Below are positions 25,969 to 35,037 of a stretch of DNA of 64,000 bases, piece by piece. The notes below the pieces were generated by a model. That model saw only the letters and a list, made by a program, of their open reading frames with translations. It did not search any database and was not told the DNA's origin. This DNA is from an uncultured Duncaniella sp. (GTDB taxonomy: Bacteria; Bacteroidota; Bacteroidia; Bacteroidales; Muribaculaceae): positions 109,494 through 173,493 of the forward strand of contig CAJUCI010000002.1 of the NCBI GenBank assembly GCA_910584825.1, given 5' to 3'. The translations under genes were made by a program, and so were the position numbers. Every line of letters starts with the position of its first letter. Within the stretch, counting starts at the first letter, position 1.

Positions 25969-25987
25969 AGCTGGTAGTTGACCCGGA

Positions 25988-26236
25988 TTAGCCTACGAAC
26001 ATTGCGAGGATGCAGACGATTACGGCGAAGAGGGCAACACCCTCGATAAGGGCCGCAATCACAATCATATTGCTTCGGATGTCGCCGGTCGACTCGGGCT
26101 GACGGGCGATTGCCTCCATTGCGGAGCCACCGATTTTACCGATACCGATACCGGCACCGATAGCTGCGATTGCTGCACCGATGCACACACCGATGCCAAG
26201 TGTTCCTTCGATAGCTGCTAAAATCATTGCTAACAT
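25988..26236 (-). CDS. atpE: ATP synthase Fo c subunit
   Basis: An 82-residue two-helix hairpin. Helix 1 has the Gly-rich packing motif GAGIGIG and the loop is ARQPE. Helix 2 carries the ion-binding carboxylate E65 in AALIEGVALF. The residues after E65 are Gly-Val, not the Ser/Thr pair that marks sodium-binding c subunits, so a proton ring is inferred. About 100 bp without a gene separates it from atpB. Confidence 0.96.
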   Translation of the reverse strand: MLAMILAAIEGTLGIGVCIGAAIAAIGAGIGIGKIGGSAMEAIARQPESTGDIRSNMIVIAALIEGVALFAVIVCILAMFVG

Positions 26237-26338
26237 AACTGTAGAATTTTGAGGGTTTATTTTTTAGAGATTATATTTTTCGTTGTTGTTGATGTCGGAG
26301 AGAGCGGGTGCGGGACCGTCAGGGCTCTGAGCGTCGGC

Positions 26339-27472
26339 TCAGGGGTTCTGCGGCACCACGGGCTTTTCGGCGGCGTGCTCCTCATGATGACCTTCCTCCT
26401 GCCCCAGGGCGATGAAGAGGGTCGAGAGCATGGTGAACACATAGGCCTGGATGAAGCTCACGAGCACGTCGATGCACAGCATGAACACCGAGAATATCAC
26501 CGACACCACTGCCGTCGCGCCGGTCACTACCGGGCCCATGGCGGCGAAGATGAAGATGAGAAGCGTGAGCACAATCACTATCATGTGGCCGCCCATCATG
26601 TTGGCGAAGAGACGCACGGTGAGCGCGGCCGGCTTGGTGAACACGCCGAAGATTTCGATAATCGGCATGATGGGGAGCGGATACTTGAGCCACCAAGGCA
26701 CCTCGGGGTTGAATATCTCCTTCCAGTAATGCTTCGTGGCAAAAAGGTTGGTGATAAGGAAGGTGATGATGGCGAGTACGAGGGTGACGGCGATGTTGCC
26801 GGTGAGGTTGGCACCACCGGGGAATATCACTATCAGGCCCAGCAGGTTCATGATGAGGATGAAGAAGAACACCGTGAGCAGATAGGGGGCAAACTTGTTG
26901 GCCTTGTTCTTGAGCGTCGGCTTGATGACGCCGTCATAGATAAACAGTATGACAAACTCGATTGCACCCACCATCTTGCGCGGGCCTTTCATGCCCTGAG
27001 TGCGATGCCAGCGCGCAACGGAAAGGATGCTCCAGATGCACAGCAGGACGGCGATGAAGATGCCGCACACATTCTTGGTGATGGATATGTCCAGGGCGGG
27101 CTTTACCTCCTCGCCGTTGATTATCTCGACCACCTTGCCCTTGTAGGGGCTGTCCTTTCCGGCAATCTTGAACTCGGCATTGCCGTCACGCCACACACCG
27201 CCATTGACCTCACTGTTGAGTCGTGATGACGAGAACACATGCAGTCCGTCCGAGCCCCACACGATGACGGGGAGAGGGATGCGCTTGTGATGGTTGAACG
27301 GCACTTCCCAGCCATATCCGTCGCCGAGGTGCTCGAAGATGATGCCCTGGGCGTCGATTCCCTCCTCCTTGGCGGCAGGGTCCTCGCCGTGAGACGACGA
27401 TGCGAGGGCCACGACAGGGGCAAGGAGGGCGATGAGCGCGAGTGCTATTGTTGTGAATGTCTGTTTAATCAT
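26339..27472 (-). CDS. atpB: ATP synthase Fo a subunit with periplasmic N-terminal extension
   Basis: A 377-residue protein. A signal-like N-terminus (MIKQTFTTIALALIALLAP) and about 130 residues precede the first core helix, an extension seen in Bacteroidetes a-subunits. The essential arginine is R287 in AALTVRLFANMMGGH. The C-terminus is His/Glu-rich (GQEEGHHEEHAAEKP). It forms the proton half-channels against the c-ring. It starts 10 bp after atpC; there is no room for the small extra gene often found between them. Confidence 0.96.
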   Translation of the reverse strand: MIKQTFTTIALALIALLAPVVALASSSHGEDPAAKEEGIDAQGIIFEHLGDGYGWEVPFNHHKRIPLPVIVWGSDGLHVFSSSRLNSEVNGGVWRDGNAEFKIAGKDSPYKGKVVEIINGEEVKPALDISITKNVCGIFIAVLLCIWSILSVARWHRTQGMKGPRKMVGAIEFVILFIYDGVIKPTLKNKANKFAPYLLTVFFFILIMNLLGLIVIFPGGANLTGNIAVTLVLAIITFLITNLFATKHYWKEIFNPEVPWWLKYPLPIMPIIEIFGVFTKPAALTVRLFANMMGGHMIVIVLTLLIFIFAAMGPVVTGATAVVSVIFSVFMLCIDVLVSFIQAYVFTMLSTLFIALGQEEGHHEEHAAEKPVVPQNP

Positions 27473-27482
27473 CGCTGGAGGG

Positions 27483-27716
27483 TTAATATATGCACACTGA
27501 CACTACGTCGCTGTCGACATCGGCTATGCCGCCCTGAATGTCCACGCTCTGCTCGGCTCCCGCGCTGGTGTAGCGCACCTTGCCGGGGGTGAGGGTGGAG
27601 ATTAGCGATGCGTGGCCGGGAAGCACTGTGAAGGCTCCCATAGCTCCGGGCAGGTGGACCACTGAGGCCTCGCCCTGAAAGAGTATGTCGTCGGCTGAAA
27701 TTATCTTGAGTGTCAT
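27483..27716 (-). CDS. atpC: ATP synthase F1 epsilon subunit, short form
   Basis: A 77-residue protein consisting only of the N-terminal beta-sandwich (MTLKIISADDILFQGEASVV, then GAFTVLPGHASLISTL). The C-terminal helical hairpin that inhibits ATP hydrolysis in many bacteria is absent, so the ~135-residue full-length form is not made. Short forms are usual in Bacteroidetes. It lies 52 bp after atpD. Confidence 0.93.
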   Translation of the reverse strand: MTLKIISADDILFQGEASVVHLPGAMGAFTVLPGHASLISTLTPGKVRYTSAGAEQSVDIQGGIADVDSDVVSVCIY

Positions 27717-27768
27717 CGGCTTGGATTATTGTAAGAGTATTGACTTGAGAGGGGTGATGGGCTATATA

Positions 27769-29274
27769 TCACGCGCCGGCCTCGGCAAGGAGTTTCTTGC
27801 CCTTGGCGATTGCGTCGTCGATTGTGCCCACGTTGAGGAATGCCTGCTCGGGCAGGTCGTCCACCTCGCCGGCGAGAATCATCTTGAAGCCGCGGATGGT
27901 CTCGCTCAGAGGCACCATCACGCCGGGAAGGCCGGTGAACTGCTCGGCCACGTGGAAGGGCTGCGAGAGGAATCGCTGTGCGCGGCGTGCGCGGGCCACG
28001 ACGAGCTTGTCCTCGTCGCTGAGCTCGTCGACACCGAGAATGGCGATGATGTCCTGAAGCTCGTTGTATTTCTGGAGCAGCTGCTTGACAGCCTGGGCGG
28101 TGTTATAGTGGTCCTCGCCGATGATGTTGGGGTCGAGGATTCGCGAGGTCGACTCGAGGGGGTCAACGGCGGGATAGATACCAAGTTCGGTAATCTTACG
28201 CGAGAGCACCGTGGTGGCGTCGAGGAAGCTGAAGGTTGTAGCCGGGGCGGGGTCGGTCAAGTCGTCGGCCGGCACGTAGATGGCCTGGACCGAGGTAATC
28301 GAACCGTTCTTGGTCGAGGTGATACGCTCCTGCAGGGCACCCATCTCAGATGCGAGCGTGGGCTGGTAACCTACGGCCGAAGGCATACGGCCAAGGAGTG
28401 CCGACACCTCAGAACCTGCCTGAGTGAAACGGAAGATGTTGTCGATGAAGAGGAGGATGTCCTTACCGCCGCCGTCCTGGTCGCGGAACTGCTCGGCCAC
28501 GGTGAGGCCCGAGAGTGCCACGCGCAGACGTGCGCCCGGCGGCTCGTTCATCTGACCGAACACGAGGGTGGCCTGAGAGTCCTTCACCTCGTTCATGTCC
28601 ACGTCGGCAAGGTTCCACTCGCCGCGCTCCATGCCTTCCTCAAATTTCTTGCCGTACTTCACAACGCCGCTCTCAATCATCTCGCGGAGCAGGTCGTTAC
28701 CCTCGCGGGTACGCTCGCCCACGCCGGTGAACACTGAGAAACCGTTGTGGCCCTTGGCGATGTTGTTGATAAGCTCCATGATGAGCACGGTCTTACCTAC
28801 ACCCGCGCCACCGAAGAGGCCGATTTTACCACCCTTGCTGTAAGGCTCGAGAAGGTCAATCACCTTGATGCCGGTGTAGAGAATCTCGGTGCCGATGGTG
28901 AGGTCATCAAACTCGGGAGCCGGCTGATGGATGGGACGGAGGTCCTTGCGGTCGAGCTGCGGCAGACGGTCGATGGCATCGCCGATGACATTGAGCAGAC
29001 GGCCTTTCACCTGCTCGCCGGTAGGCACAGCTATCGGACGCTCGAGGTTGTCAACGCGCGCGCCGCGCTGCAGACCGTCGGTACTCTCCATGGCCACACA
29101 GCGCACGGTCTGTTCGCCGATATGCTGCTCCACTTCGAGTATCAGCTCTGAGCCGTCGGGACGCACTACTTTGAGAGCGGTGTAGATGGGAGGGATGTTG
29201 TTGTCATCGCCGTCAAACATCACGTCGACCACAGGTCCTATCACCTGGACGATTTTGCCAAATTTTTCACTCAT
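27769..29274 (-). CDS. atpD: ATP synthase F1 beta subunit
   Basis: A 501-residue catalytic subunit. Walker A is GGAGVGKT (155-162), the DELSEED-like region reads DELSDEDK, and the signature PAVDPLESTSR is present. It hydrolyses or makes ATP in the cytoplasmic head. It opens the atp block, 63 bp after nuoH, and I see no promoter box in that short gap, so transcription probably reads through from nuo. Confidence 0.98.
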   Translation of the reverse strand: MSEKFGKIVQVIGPVVDVMFDGDDNNIPPIYTALKVVRPDGSELILEVEQHIGEQTVRCVAMESTDGLQRGARVDNLERPIAVPTGEQVKGRLLNVIGDAIDRLPQLDRKDLRPIHQPAPEFDDLTIGTEILYTGIKVIDLLEPYSKGGKIGLFGGAGVGKTVLIMELINNIAKGHNGFSVFTGVGERTREGNDLLREMIESGVVKYGKKFEEGMERGEWNLADVDMNEVKDSQATLVFGQMNEPPGARLRVALSGLTVAEQFRDQDGGGKDILLFIDNIFRFTQAGSEVSALLGRMPSAVGYQPTLASEMGALQERITSTKNGSITSVQAIYVPADDLTDPAPATTFSFLDATTVLSRKITELGIYPAVDPLESTSRILDPNIIGEDHYNTAQAVKQLLQKYNELQDIIAILGVDELSDEDKLVVARARRAQRFLSQPFHVAEQFTGLPGVMVPLSETIRGFKMILAGEVDDLPEQAFLNVGTIDDAIAKGKKLLAEAGA

Positions 29275-29337
29275 CGCGATTTGGGGGTATTAAAGTGCGC
29301 CGGGGGCGCGACATTTATTTTTAAGGTAAACTTTATT

Positions 29338-30414
29338 TTAGAGGTAGAGGCTGTAAGTCACCACAATCACCATCAGCACGAGGTTGAAGAGATTGATGGG
29401 GAGGAGGTATTTCCACTCGAGGGTGAGCAGCTGGTCGATACGCAGACGGGGGAATGTCCACTTGAACCAGATGATGATGAACGACAGTGCCACGGCCTTG
29501 GCGATAAACCAGATTACCGAGGGGATGAAGTCCATGATGTTGTTGAAGGCATCGAAGCCGGGGATGTGGAGCGGCATCCAGCCTCCGAAGAAGAGGAGTG
29601 CGGCCACGCCCGAAACGATGAAAAGGTTGAGATACTCGGCGAGATAGAAGAAGCCGAAGTGGATACCCGAATACTCGGTGTGGTAACCGGCGGTAAGCTC
29701 GCTCTCGGCCTCGGGGAGGTCAAACGGGCCACGGTTGGTCTCGGCGGTGCCGGCTATCATGAATATCACAAATGCTATGATTGCGGGGATGTGGCCCGAG
29801 AAGATGAACCACAGGTGCTCCTGGGCCATCACGATGTCGGTCACATTCATCGACCCTGCCATGACTACCATAGTCACCACGCACAGGCCCATCGAGAGCT
29901 CGTAGCTGACCATCTGCGCGCCCGAACGAAGGGCACCGATGAGGGTGAACTTATTGTTGGACGACCATCCGGCAAGCAGGATACCGAGCACACCGATTGA
30001 CGACACGGCCAGCAGGAAGAAGATGCCCACATTGAAGTTGATAATCTGGAGTCCGTTGCCCCACGGGAGCACCGCAAACGCAAGCATCGAGGCGATGATG
30101 ACGAGATAGGGAGCCAGGGCGAAGAGGAACTTGTCGATGTGGTTGAGCGAGATAAGCTCCTTGATGAGTATCTTGAACATGTCGGCAACACTCTGGAGCA
30201 GACCCCAGGGACCTACGCGGTTAGGACCGAGACGGCACTGGAAATAGGCACAAACCTTACGCTCGAATAGAATATAGAAGAGGGCGAGGACCGCATAGAG
30301 GAGCATCAGCCCCACACCTATGAGCAGACACTCGAAGGTGACTGCAAGCCACTCGGGCATATAGCCGAGCAGGAAGGAATGAATCCAGGCGGTTCCTACT
30401 GATAAGTCTTGCAT
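29338..30414 (-). CDS. nuoH: NADH-quinone oxidoreductase subunit H
   Basis: A 358-residue membrane subunit with about eight helices that forms the quinone entry channel. Motifs include RLGPNRVGPWGLLQSVADM and RGPFDLPEAESEL, with conserved acidic residues near the quinone cavity. It is followed by atpD rather than nuoI, which is where the operon is interrupted. It lies 81 bp after nuoCD. Confidence 0.97.
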   Translation of the reverse strand: MQDLSVGTAWIHSFLLGYMPEWLAVTFECLLIGVGLMLLYAVLALFYILFERKVCAYFQCRLGPNRVGPWGLLQSVADMFKILIKELISLNHIDKFLFALAPYLVIIASMLAFAVLPWGNGLQIINFNVGIFFLLAVSSIGVLGILLAGWSSNNKFTLIGALRSGAQMVSYELSMGLCVVTMVVMAGSMNVTDIVMAQEHLWFIFSGHIPAIIAFVIFMIAGTAETNRGPFDLPEAESELTAGYHTEYSGIHFGFFYLAEYLNLFIVSGVAALLFFGGWMPLHIPGFDAFNNIMDFIPSVIWFIAKAVALSFIIIWFKWTFPRLRIDQLLTLEWKYLLPINLFNLVLMVIVVTYSLYL

Positions 30415-30495
30415 AATCTTGTTATGGATGTGATTGGTATATTTGTGATAAAGAGTAGTTATGGCTACGCGTGAGGAGCGGCGGCGGTGACTGGA

Positions 30496-32127
30496 TTACC
30501 TGTCGATGTCAGGCACGATGTAGTCCATCGAGCCGCCGATGGTGATGAGGTCGGCAATCTTCTGGCCGCGGGTGATGTGGTCGACCACAGCGGCTGCGGG
30601 CAGACACGGGGGAGCAATCTTCAGACGGTAGGGGTTGACGGTGCCGTCGCTCTCGAGATAGATGCCGAATGTGCCGCGGCAGCCCTCGACCATCTTGAAC
30701 CAGTGGCCTACGGGGAGTTTGAGCACCTTGGGCACCTTCACGCAATACTCGCCGTCGGGGATATTGTCGATAAGCTGGGCGATGATGCGTGCGCTCTGCA
30801 CCATCTCGTCCATACGCACCTTGAAGCGGGCCATCGAGTCGCCCTCGGTGCGCACCACCTCGTCGAACTCAAGCTCGGAATATATGCTGTAGGGGGCGCG
30901 CTTGCGCACGTCGCATGCCCAGCCCGAGCCGCGTCCGTTGGGGCCGGTCACAGCCCATGAGATGGCATCCTCGCGGGTGAGCACGCCTACGTCCTCCATA
31001 CGGTCGCGGGCGATTACGTTGCCGGTAAATATCTTGTTGTATTCCTTGATGTTGCGGGGCAGCACGTCGAGCAGAGCGTGGACATCGCTCACGAAGTCGG
31101 GGTGCAGGTCCTGCATGACGCCGCCGATGCAGTCATAGTTGAATGTCATGCGTGCGCCGCAGGTCTTCTCCATGATGTCAAGTATCTGCTCGCGTACACG
31201 CAGTGTGTAGAAGAGCATCGTGGTGGCACCGAGGTCCATGCAGTAGGTGCCGATGAAGAGGCAGTGTGACGCGATGCGCGAGAGCTCGTCCATGAGCACG
31301 CGTATCACCTGGGCACGGCGCGAAATCTGGATGCCGGCGGCCTCCTCGATGAGCATGCAGAGGCAGTGGTGATAGGGGTGGGCCGAGAAATAATCGAGAC
31401 GGTCCATGAAGTGGAGGGTCTGAGGATAGGTGTCCTTCTCGCAGATTTTCTCCACGCCGCGGTGGATATAGCCGAGATAGATGTCAATCTTCTTGATAAT
31501 CTCGCCGTCGACAGCCGTGCGGAAACGGAGCACACCGTGGGTGGCGGGGTGCTGCGGGCCGATGTTGACCACGAAATCCTCGGGCTGGAACACTCTGCGC
31601 TCCTCCTTGACGATTTTGCCGTCGCGCTCCACCCATGTGTCGGTGAAGTCGGTCTGACGCTCGTTCTCGATTGATACGGGGTTGATATCAGGGTTCTCGT
31701 CATAATCCTTGCGCAGGGGGAATCCCTTCCAGTCAAGGTTGAGGAAGAGACGGCGCATATCGGGATTGTTGACGAATATTATGCCGAAGAAGTCATAGAC
31801 CTCGCGCTCGAAGACGGTGGCGATGGCCCAAAGGTCATGCACTGAGTGGATGAGGGGCATCTCGCGGTCGCCCTTAGCCATCACTTTGACTGACACACGC
31901 TCGTTGTGCGCTGTGGAGATGAGCTCATAGATACAGCCCATGCCGTTCTCCTTCCAGTCCATGCCTACGATGGTGACAAGGAAATCAAACGACAGCTCCG
32001 GGTCGTGGCGCAGAGTGTGAGCCAAGTCATGCCACTGCTCGTCAGCGACGGTCATCTCGAGGATGTCGGTCTGCTCGAAAGTGGCTTGGGGAAACAGCTT
32101 GGAAATCTTTTCCTGTATGTTGGCCAT
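30496..32127 (-). CDS. nuoCD: Fused NADH-quinone oxidoreductase subunit C/D
   Basis: A 543-residue fusion. NuoC covers about 1-165 (YDFFGIIFVNNPDMRRLFLN) and NuoD about 170-543 (NIGPQHPATHGVLRF; GRGSGWACDVR). NuoD lines the quinone-reduction site. The fusion also occurs in E. coli and is usual in Bacteroidetes. It lies 69 bp after nuoB. Confidence 0.97.
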   Translation of the reverse strand: MANIQEKISKLFPQATFEQTDILEMTVADEQWHDLAHTLRHDPELSFDFLVTIVGMDWKENGMGCIYELISTAHNERVSVKVMAKGDREMPLIHSVHDLWAIATVFEREVYDFFGIIFVNNPDMRRLFLNLDWKGFPLRKDYDENPDINPVSIENERQTDFTDTWVERDGKIVKEERRVFQPEDFVVNIGPQHPATHGVLRFRTAVDGEIIKKIDIYLGYIHRGVEKICEKDTYPQTLHFMDRLDYFSAHPYHHCLCMLIEEAAGIQISRRAQVIRVLMDELSRIASHCLFIGTYCMDLGATTMLFYTLRVREQILDIMEKTCGARMTFNYDCIGGVMQDLHPDFVSDVHALLDVLPRNIKEYNKIFTGNVIARDRMEDVGVLTREDAISWAVTGPNGRGSGWACDVRKRAPYSIYSELEFDEVVRTEGDSMARFKVRMDEMVQSARIIAQLIDNIPDGEYCVKVPKVLKLPVGHWFKMVEGCRGTFGIYLESDGTVNPYRLKIAPPCLPAAAVVDHITRGQKIADLITIGGSMDYIVPDIDR

Positions 32128-32196
32128 TATATATTATATATAAGGTGTGATAATGATTCTTTATGAACGGTGGTTGGGGAGATTGGGTCGCGCCTG

Positions 32197-32805
32197 TCAG
32201 TCATTGACCTCGGGCACGGGATGAGCCTTGAGAAACTCCTCCTGCTTCTCCTGACGGTTGACGCCGCCGAAGAACTTCTCGACCTTAATCTTGCGCGAGA
32301 GCTGCATGATGCCGTATATCATGGCCTCGGGGCGCGGGGGGCATCCGGGCACAAACACGTCGACAGGCACGATGTCCTCGATGCCCATAGCCACGTGATA
32401 GCTCTTCTTGAACGGGCCGCCCGAGATGGCGCAGCTGCCGCAGGCAATCACATACTTAGGCTCGGCGAGCTGGTCGTAGAGGCGACGGAACACGGGCACC
32501 ATGCGGTGGACGATGGTTCCGGCCACCATCATGAAGTCGGCCTGACGTGGCGAGGCACGTGCAACTTCCCAGCCAAAACGCGCCATGTCATAACGCGCCG
32601 CTCCGAGCGACACGAACTCGATGCCGCAGCAACTGGTGGCGAAAGTGAGAGGCCAGATAGAGTTAGACCGCCCCCAGTTGATAAGGCTGTCAAGCGAACC
32701 TACGATAACGTTGGTGCCGCTTTCCTGCAGCTGCTTGACGAGCTTTTCGATATACTCATTGTCTTTCCATGCCTCGTAGGGCATGCCTTGCGTCGTTACT
32801 TCCAT
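32197..32805 (-). CDS. nuoB: NADH-quinone oxidoreductase subunit B
   Basis: A 202-residue subunit carrying cluster N2. Ligand cysteines are C59 and C60 (TSCCGIEF), C125 (ACGSCAISGG) and C155 (VPGCPPRP). It hands electrons to quinone at the NuoB/D interface. Its start overlaps the nuoA end by 10 bp. Confidence 0.97.
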   Translation of the reverse strand: MEVTTQGMPYEAWKDNEYIEKLVKQLQESGTNVIVGSLDSLINWGRSNSIWPLTFATSCCGIEFVSLGAARYDMARFGWEVARASPRQADFMMVAGTIVHRMVPVFRRLYDQLAEPKYVIACGSCAISGGPFKKSYHVAMGIEDIVPVDVFVPGCPPRPEAMIYGIMQLSRKIKVEKFFGGVNRQEKQEEFLKAHPVPEVND

Positions 32806-33164
32806 TCAAGAGCTCCTTTCCGCCAGGCATATACGAGACCCAGCACTATAATTCCGAAAAATACTGCAATCGCTGTGAGGCCCTGTGTGCCCAGCTCATG
32901 GACGCGTACCGCCCAGGGATAGAGAAACACAGTCTCGACATCAAACATGAGAAAGAGGATGGCAAAAAGATAATATCCCACCTTGAACTGAGCCATTGAC
33001 TCGCCTCGGGTGGGTATACCACATTCATAAGCCTCTCCTTTCTGCGGGTTGAACGACCGGGGCGAAATAAGCCCGGCGAGCCAGAGAGCGACAGCTACCA
33101 GGGCGACACCCGTACACAGGGCGACCACCGCAAGGGTTGCATTTTGAATTGCTAATGCTATCAT
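32796..33164 (-). CDS. nuoA: NADH-quinone oxidoreductase subunit A
   Basis: A 122-residue membrane subunit with three helices. The conserved loop reads KGEAYECGIPTRGESMAQF, followed by FLMFDVETVFLYPWAV. It opens the nuo/atp run. A TATATTTG -7 box lies about 105 bp upstream. Confidence 0.95.
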   Translation of the reverse strand: MIALAIQNATLAVVALCTGVALVAVALWLAGLISPRSFNPQKGEAYECGIPTRGESMAQFKVGYYLFAILFLMFDVETVFLYPWAVRVHELGTQGLTAIAVFFGIIVLGLVYAWRKGALEWK

Positions 33165-33268
33165 ATTTTGAGTTAAATCGTTTTCCGATTAAGGTTATTT
33201 CACTGAATCTTTGCACGTTGCGCACATCAAGGGCGTCCCGACGTGTACCGGGCGCACTTTCGGCTGTG

Positions 33269-33276
33269 CAAATATA
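33269..33276 (-). promoter_or_regulatory. Candidate -7 box of the nuo/atp operon
   Basis: TATATTTG on the minus strand matches the Bacteroidetes TAnnTTTG element upstream of nuoA. No TTG with proper spacing is obvious, so it rests on the -7 box and position. Confidence 0.5.
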
Positions 33277-33381
33277 GAAATTTTTCTTCAATTAAGCCCA
33301 CTTTTGCAGCAGGCTATTTTCAAAAAAATTCAGTTAACTTATATTGACAGCCGTCAACGTCATGACAGGCGCGACGCAGCA

Positions 33382-34044
33382 TCAGAAATTGTAGCCGACC
33401 GAGAGCTGGAAGAGATTCCACTGGTTGTCCACCAATTCGGCCACATCGCTCACGCCCCACTGATATTGCAGGCCTACGACGTAACGGTCGCTGAACGTGT
33501 ATGACGCACCGAGACCTATGCCGGCCTGCCAGCGGTGGAATCCGTTGTCAGAAAAGAGCTTGACCTTATCGCTCTTGTACTCCTCGGCATCACGCAGCTT
33601 AATCCCTGCCTTGCCGTAGACTCCGTAGCCGAAATAGGGACCGGCGAATATCTGCAGGCCAGAATCGGGCGTGAAGCGCAGGTGATAAGAGGCATAGACG
33701 GGCAACTCTATAAAGTTGACAGCCATAGTCGCCTTGGCCTTCATGCCCATCATGTCATCAATCTGCTTTGTCACATCCAGCGACGTGCCCTTCATGGTGA
33801 AATAAAGGCCGGTGTTGATTGAAAAACTCTTGATGAGATTGATGTCGACTTCCGCACCGAAAGCCACGCCCTTGCGACAGTCGAAAAAGTTGCTCCCCTT
33901 TCCGGCCATCGAGGCGAAGTTCCAGCCCAAACGGGCACCTAATGTAACGCTCTTGTCGGGGTCGGAACTGTCCCAGAACAGCGACTGGGCCTGTGCGCCA
34001 AGCGCGGTTACAAACACGAGAATTGCAAGAATGGTCTTTTTCAT
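33382..34044 (-). CDS. Outer-membrane beta-barrel protein (porin/PorT-like)
   Basis: The start at 34044 (MKKTILAILVFVTALGAQAQ) gives a standard signal peptide and 220 residues; the frame runs 6 codons further up. The mature part is an eight-strand type barrel: alternating hydrophobic strands such as GARLGWNFASM, AFGAEVDINLIKSFSINTG, VYASYHLRF and a final aromatic YNF. The protein resembles the OMP_b-brl/PorT-like group. Function is unknown. It stands between the nuo promoter and truA with opposite-end spacing that suggests its own transcript. Confidence 0.85.
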   Translation of the reverse strand: MKKTILAILVFVTALGAQAQSLFWDSSDPDKSVTLGARLGWNFASMAGKGSNFFDCRKGVAFGAEVDINLIKSFSINTGLYFTMKGTSLDVTKQIDDMMGMKAKATMAVNFIELPVYASYHLRFTPDSGLQIFAGPYFGYGVYGKAGIKLRDAEEYKSDKVKLFSDNGFHRWQAGIGLGASYTFSDRYVVGLQYQWGVSDVAELVDNQWNLFQLSVGYNF

Positions 34045-34129
34045 AACGTGATGTCTAAGCATGTTGATATTCGTTCACAAAGTTAGCTATCGGCAAGCGC
34101 AACACCGCCCCGATAGAGTTAATAATCAT

Positions 34130-34149
34130 TAAACCGCGTTGGCGGTTTA
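34130..34149 (-). terminator. Small hairpin after truA
   Basis: TAAACCGC and GCGGTTTA pair around a 4-nt loop, 8 bp after the truA stop. The T-tract is weak. Confidence 0.4.
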
Positions 34150-34156
34150 GTCGCAA

Positions 34157-34912
34157 TTATTTGTCGGATTCGGGATAAGTCACATCCCAGAGATACAGTG
34201 CCTGAGGCGGCATCGACGTGCCGGCGGCACAACGGTCGCGCCTCTCGATGATGCGCCCGAACTCCTCGACCGAAATCTTGCCGCGCCCCACCTCGACGAG
34301 CGTGCCCACAACGGCCCTGACCATATTGCGCAGAAAGCGATCGGCGGTAATCACAAACACCCACCCCTCGCCGCCGAGAGCATCGATGCGGTGCCACTGC
34401 GCGTGGGTCACTCGGCATATGTTGGTCTTGGCGTCGGTATGGAGCTTGGCAAACGATGTGAAGTCGCTCGTGGTCAGCAGCAGCTGTGCCGCCCTGTTCA
34501 TCGCCTCGAAATCCAGCCCGGCAGGGGCCTTCCAGCTCAGAGGATAGAAGAAGGGAGACTTCTCCGTCACGGCATAGTAATGATAGGTGCGCGAGGTGGC
34601 ATCGAAACGCGCATGCAGGTCATCCCTGACACGATATATCTCATGGATGGCAATGTCGCGGCCCACGAGCGCGTTGAGCGAGCCGACGAGTCTGACGGTA
34701 TCGGCCGGCTCCTCGTCGACATCAAAATGCGCCACCATCGTGCGGGCATTCACACCCGCATCAGTGCGCCCCGCCCCGACAATCTTCATCGGGCGGCGGA
34801 GCACCTTTGACAACGCCTGTTCTATGACCTCCTGCACCGTGACCGCCCCCGGTTGGCACTGCCACCCGTGATAAGGCTCACCACGATAACTGAGCCGCAT
34901 GAAATAACGCAC
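34157..34912 (-). CDS. truA: tRNA pseudouridine(38-40) synthase
   Basis: A 251-residue cytoplasmic enzyme that isomerises uridines 38-40 in the tRNA anticodon arm. The catalytic aspartate is D51 in AGRTDAGVNA, where the family usually has His after GV, a minor variant. FLRNMVRAVVGTLVEVGRG near the C-terminus is typical. It is followed by a small hairpin and preceded by the heptamer palindrome. Confidence 0.96.
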   Translation of the reverse strand: MRYFMRLSYRGEPYHGWQCQPGAVTVQEVIEQALSKVLRRPMKIVGAGRTDAGVNARTMVAHFDVDEEPADTVRLVGSLNALVGRDIAIHEIYRVRDDLHARFDATSRTYHYYAVTEKSPFFYPLSWKAPAGLDFEAMNRAAQLLLTTSDFTSFAKLHTDAKTNICRVTHAQWHRIDALGGEGWVFVITADRFLRNMVRAVVGTLVEVGRGKISVEEFGRIIERRDRCAAGTSMPPQALYLWDVTYPESDK

Positions 34913-34920
34913 CCCTGATT

Positions 34921-35036
34921 CAATTAGTAATTAGTAATTAGTAATTAGCAATTAGTAATTAACAATTTAGCATCTTAGGCATTGCGAATCTGCATTCAAA
35001 CAATTACTAATTACTAATTGCTAATTACTAATTATT
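34921..35036. repeat. Inverted pair of heptamer arrays between truA and speA
   Basis: 34922-34962 consists of AATTAGT words with one AATTAGC. 35001-35034 is its reverse complement, including the variant word. The 38-nt middle is unique. The block 35002-35033 is identical to 5064-5095. Confidence 0.92.
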
Positions 35037-35037
35037 T

